From positions 189,638 to 253,637 of the forward strand of contig DIAM01000020.1 in NCBI GenBank assembly GCA_002416505.1: 64,000 nucleotides of DNA. Reading direction: 5' to 3'. The DNA comes from Gammaproteobacteria bacterium UBA5078 (lineage in GTDB: Bacteria; Pseudomonadota; Gammaproteobacteria; Pseudomonadales; Pseudohongiellaceae). Every line of letters starts with the position of its first letter. The stretch's first letter is position 1. Positions 63,666-64,000 of this stretch are shown here, in pieces. The position numbers and the translations under genes were made by a program. The notes beneath the pieces are model-generated. The model did not search any database. It was not told the origin of the DNA and was given only the letters and a program-made list of their open reading frames with translations.

Positions 63666-64000
63666 CTAGTGATTGATTGGCGCGTGGCCGAGCTCTGCAC
63701 GCATGGCCGCGATGGTGGCCGCATAACTGTCGCTATTGAAGATCGCGGAACCGGCCACGAACATGTCCGCGCCTGCCTTAGCGATCTCGCCGATATTCTT
63801 GATGCCCACGCCGCCGTCCACTTCCAGGCGAATCTGCAGATGACTCTCGTCGATCAGCTTCCGCACTTGGGCCAGCTTCTTCAGCGTCGAGGGAATGAAC
63901 TTCTGCCCGCCAAAGCCGGGGTTCACACTCATCAACAGTATGACATCGAGCTTGTCCATCAGGTATTCCAGACAATCCAGGCTAGTGGCGGGGGTAAACA
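63666..64000 (-). CDS. rpe: Ribulose-phosphate 3-epimerase, C-terminal part (5' end outside window)
   Basis: The frame is open to the window edge. The visible residues include VILLMSVNPGFGGQKFI and LEVDGGVGIKNIGEIAKAGADMFVAGSAIF, which are diagnostic of the pentose-phosphate epimerase. It runs toward trpE as in related genomes. Confidence 0.95.
   Translation of the reverse strand, partial: FTPATSLDCLEYLMDKLDVILLMSVNPGFGGQKFIPSTLKKLAQVRKLIDESHLQIRLEVDGGVGIKNIGEIAKAGADMFVAGSAIFNSDSYAATIAAMRAELGHAPINH

Overview
The window looks like chromosome of a marine-type gammaproteobacterium, close to the Cellvibrionales/Pseudomonadales. The reasons are gene-order blocks typical of that group: a dsbD-derived gene, aroQ, accB, accC, prmA, a DUF3426 gene, dusB, fis, purH, purD, coq7, osmC, crp and trpCDG, with trpE sitting apart beside rpe. 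A TonB receptor, a DUF5916 protein and several secreted GxPDLxGxW proteins also fit. Gene density is high. I see no phage, insertion sequence or CRISPR array. The only obvious mobile-type sequence is a long REP-like palindrome between phr and trpE.

Layout: (1) 1-8.6 kb holds the end of an amidase, a secreted M20 peptidase, an iron-uptake pair (PepSY membrane protein and TonB receptor) behind a Fur-box promoter, a B3-type metallo-beta-lactamase and two tandem secreted proteins of unknown function. (2) 8.9-16.5 kb holds tRNA-Thr, pgi, a RimB-RimK fusion, a GNAT gene and the opposing manB-galU-manC sugar-nucleotide genes. (3) 16.7-34.9 kb is the housekeeping core: fabA-fabB, an orphan DsbD N-terminal domain, aroQ, accBC, prmA, dusB-fis, purHD, coq7, osmC, crp, dgkA, trpCDG and corA. 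(4) 35-41.4 kb holds an FNR/ANR regulator overlapping a PhyH oxygenase gene, an Xre regulator with a four-helix membrane partner, a beta-propeller protein, an RNA methyltransferase and an FAD oxidoreductase. (5) 41.5-46.6 kb is a phosphorelay to c-di-GMP: a five-PAS hybrid kinase, a receiver protein and an HPt-REC-REC-GGDEF protein. (6) 46.6-53.9 kb holds rlmE, a permease, an O-methyltransferase, a persulfide dioxygenase-rhodanese behind a perfect FNR box, a CBS protein, a redoxin, DUF547 and an ECF sigma with its ZAS anti-sigma. (7) 53.9-58 kb is a tightly coupled four-gene operon: ATP-grasp ligase, OlsF-like double acyltransferase, DinB and NRDE/TANGO2. (8) 58-64 kb holds the DUF5916 protein, photolyase, the palindrome, trpE and partial rpe.

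The best candidate for an under-described system is the four-gene operon at 53.9-58 kb, which I infer to be an aminolipid (ornithine-lipid-like) pathway with an added ligase step. The strongest regulatory readings come straight from the sequence. A Fur box fills the 17-nt promoter spacer of the TonB receptor gene. A perfect FNR box sits exactly 41.5 nt upstream of the predicted start of transcription of the persulfide dioxygenase gene, and an FNR gene lies in the same window. An inverted repeat overlaps the -35 hexamer of the Xre/membrane pair.
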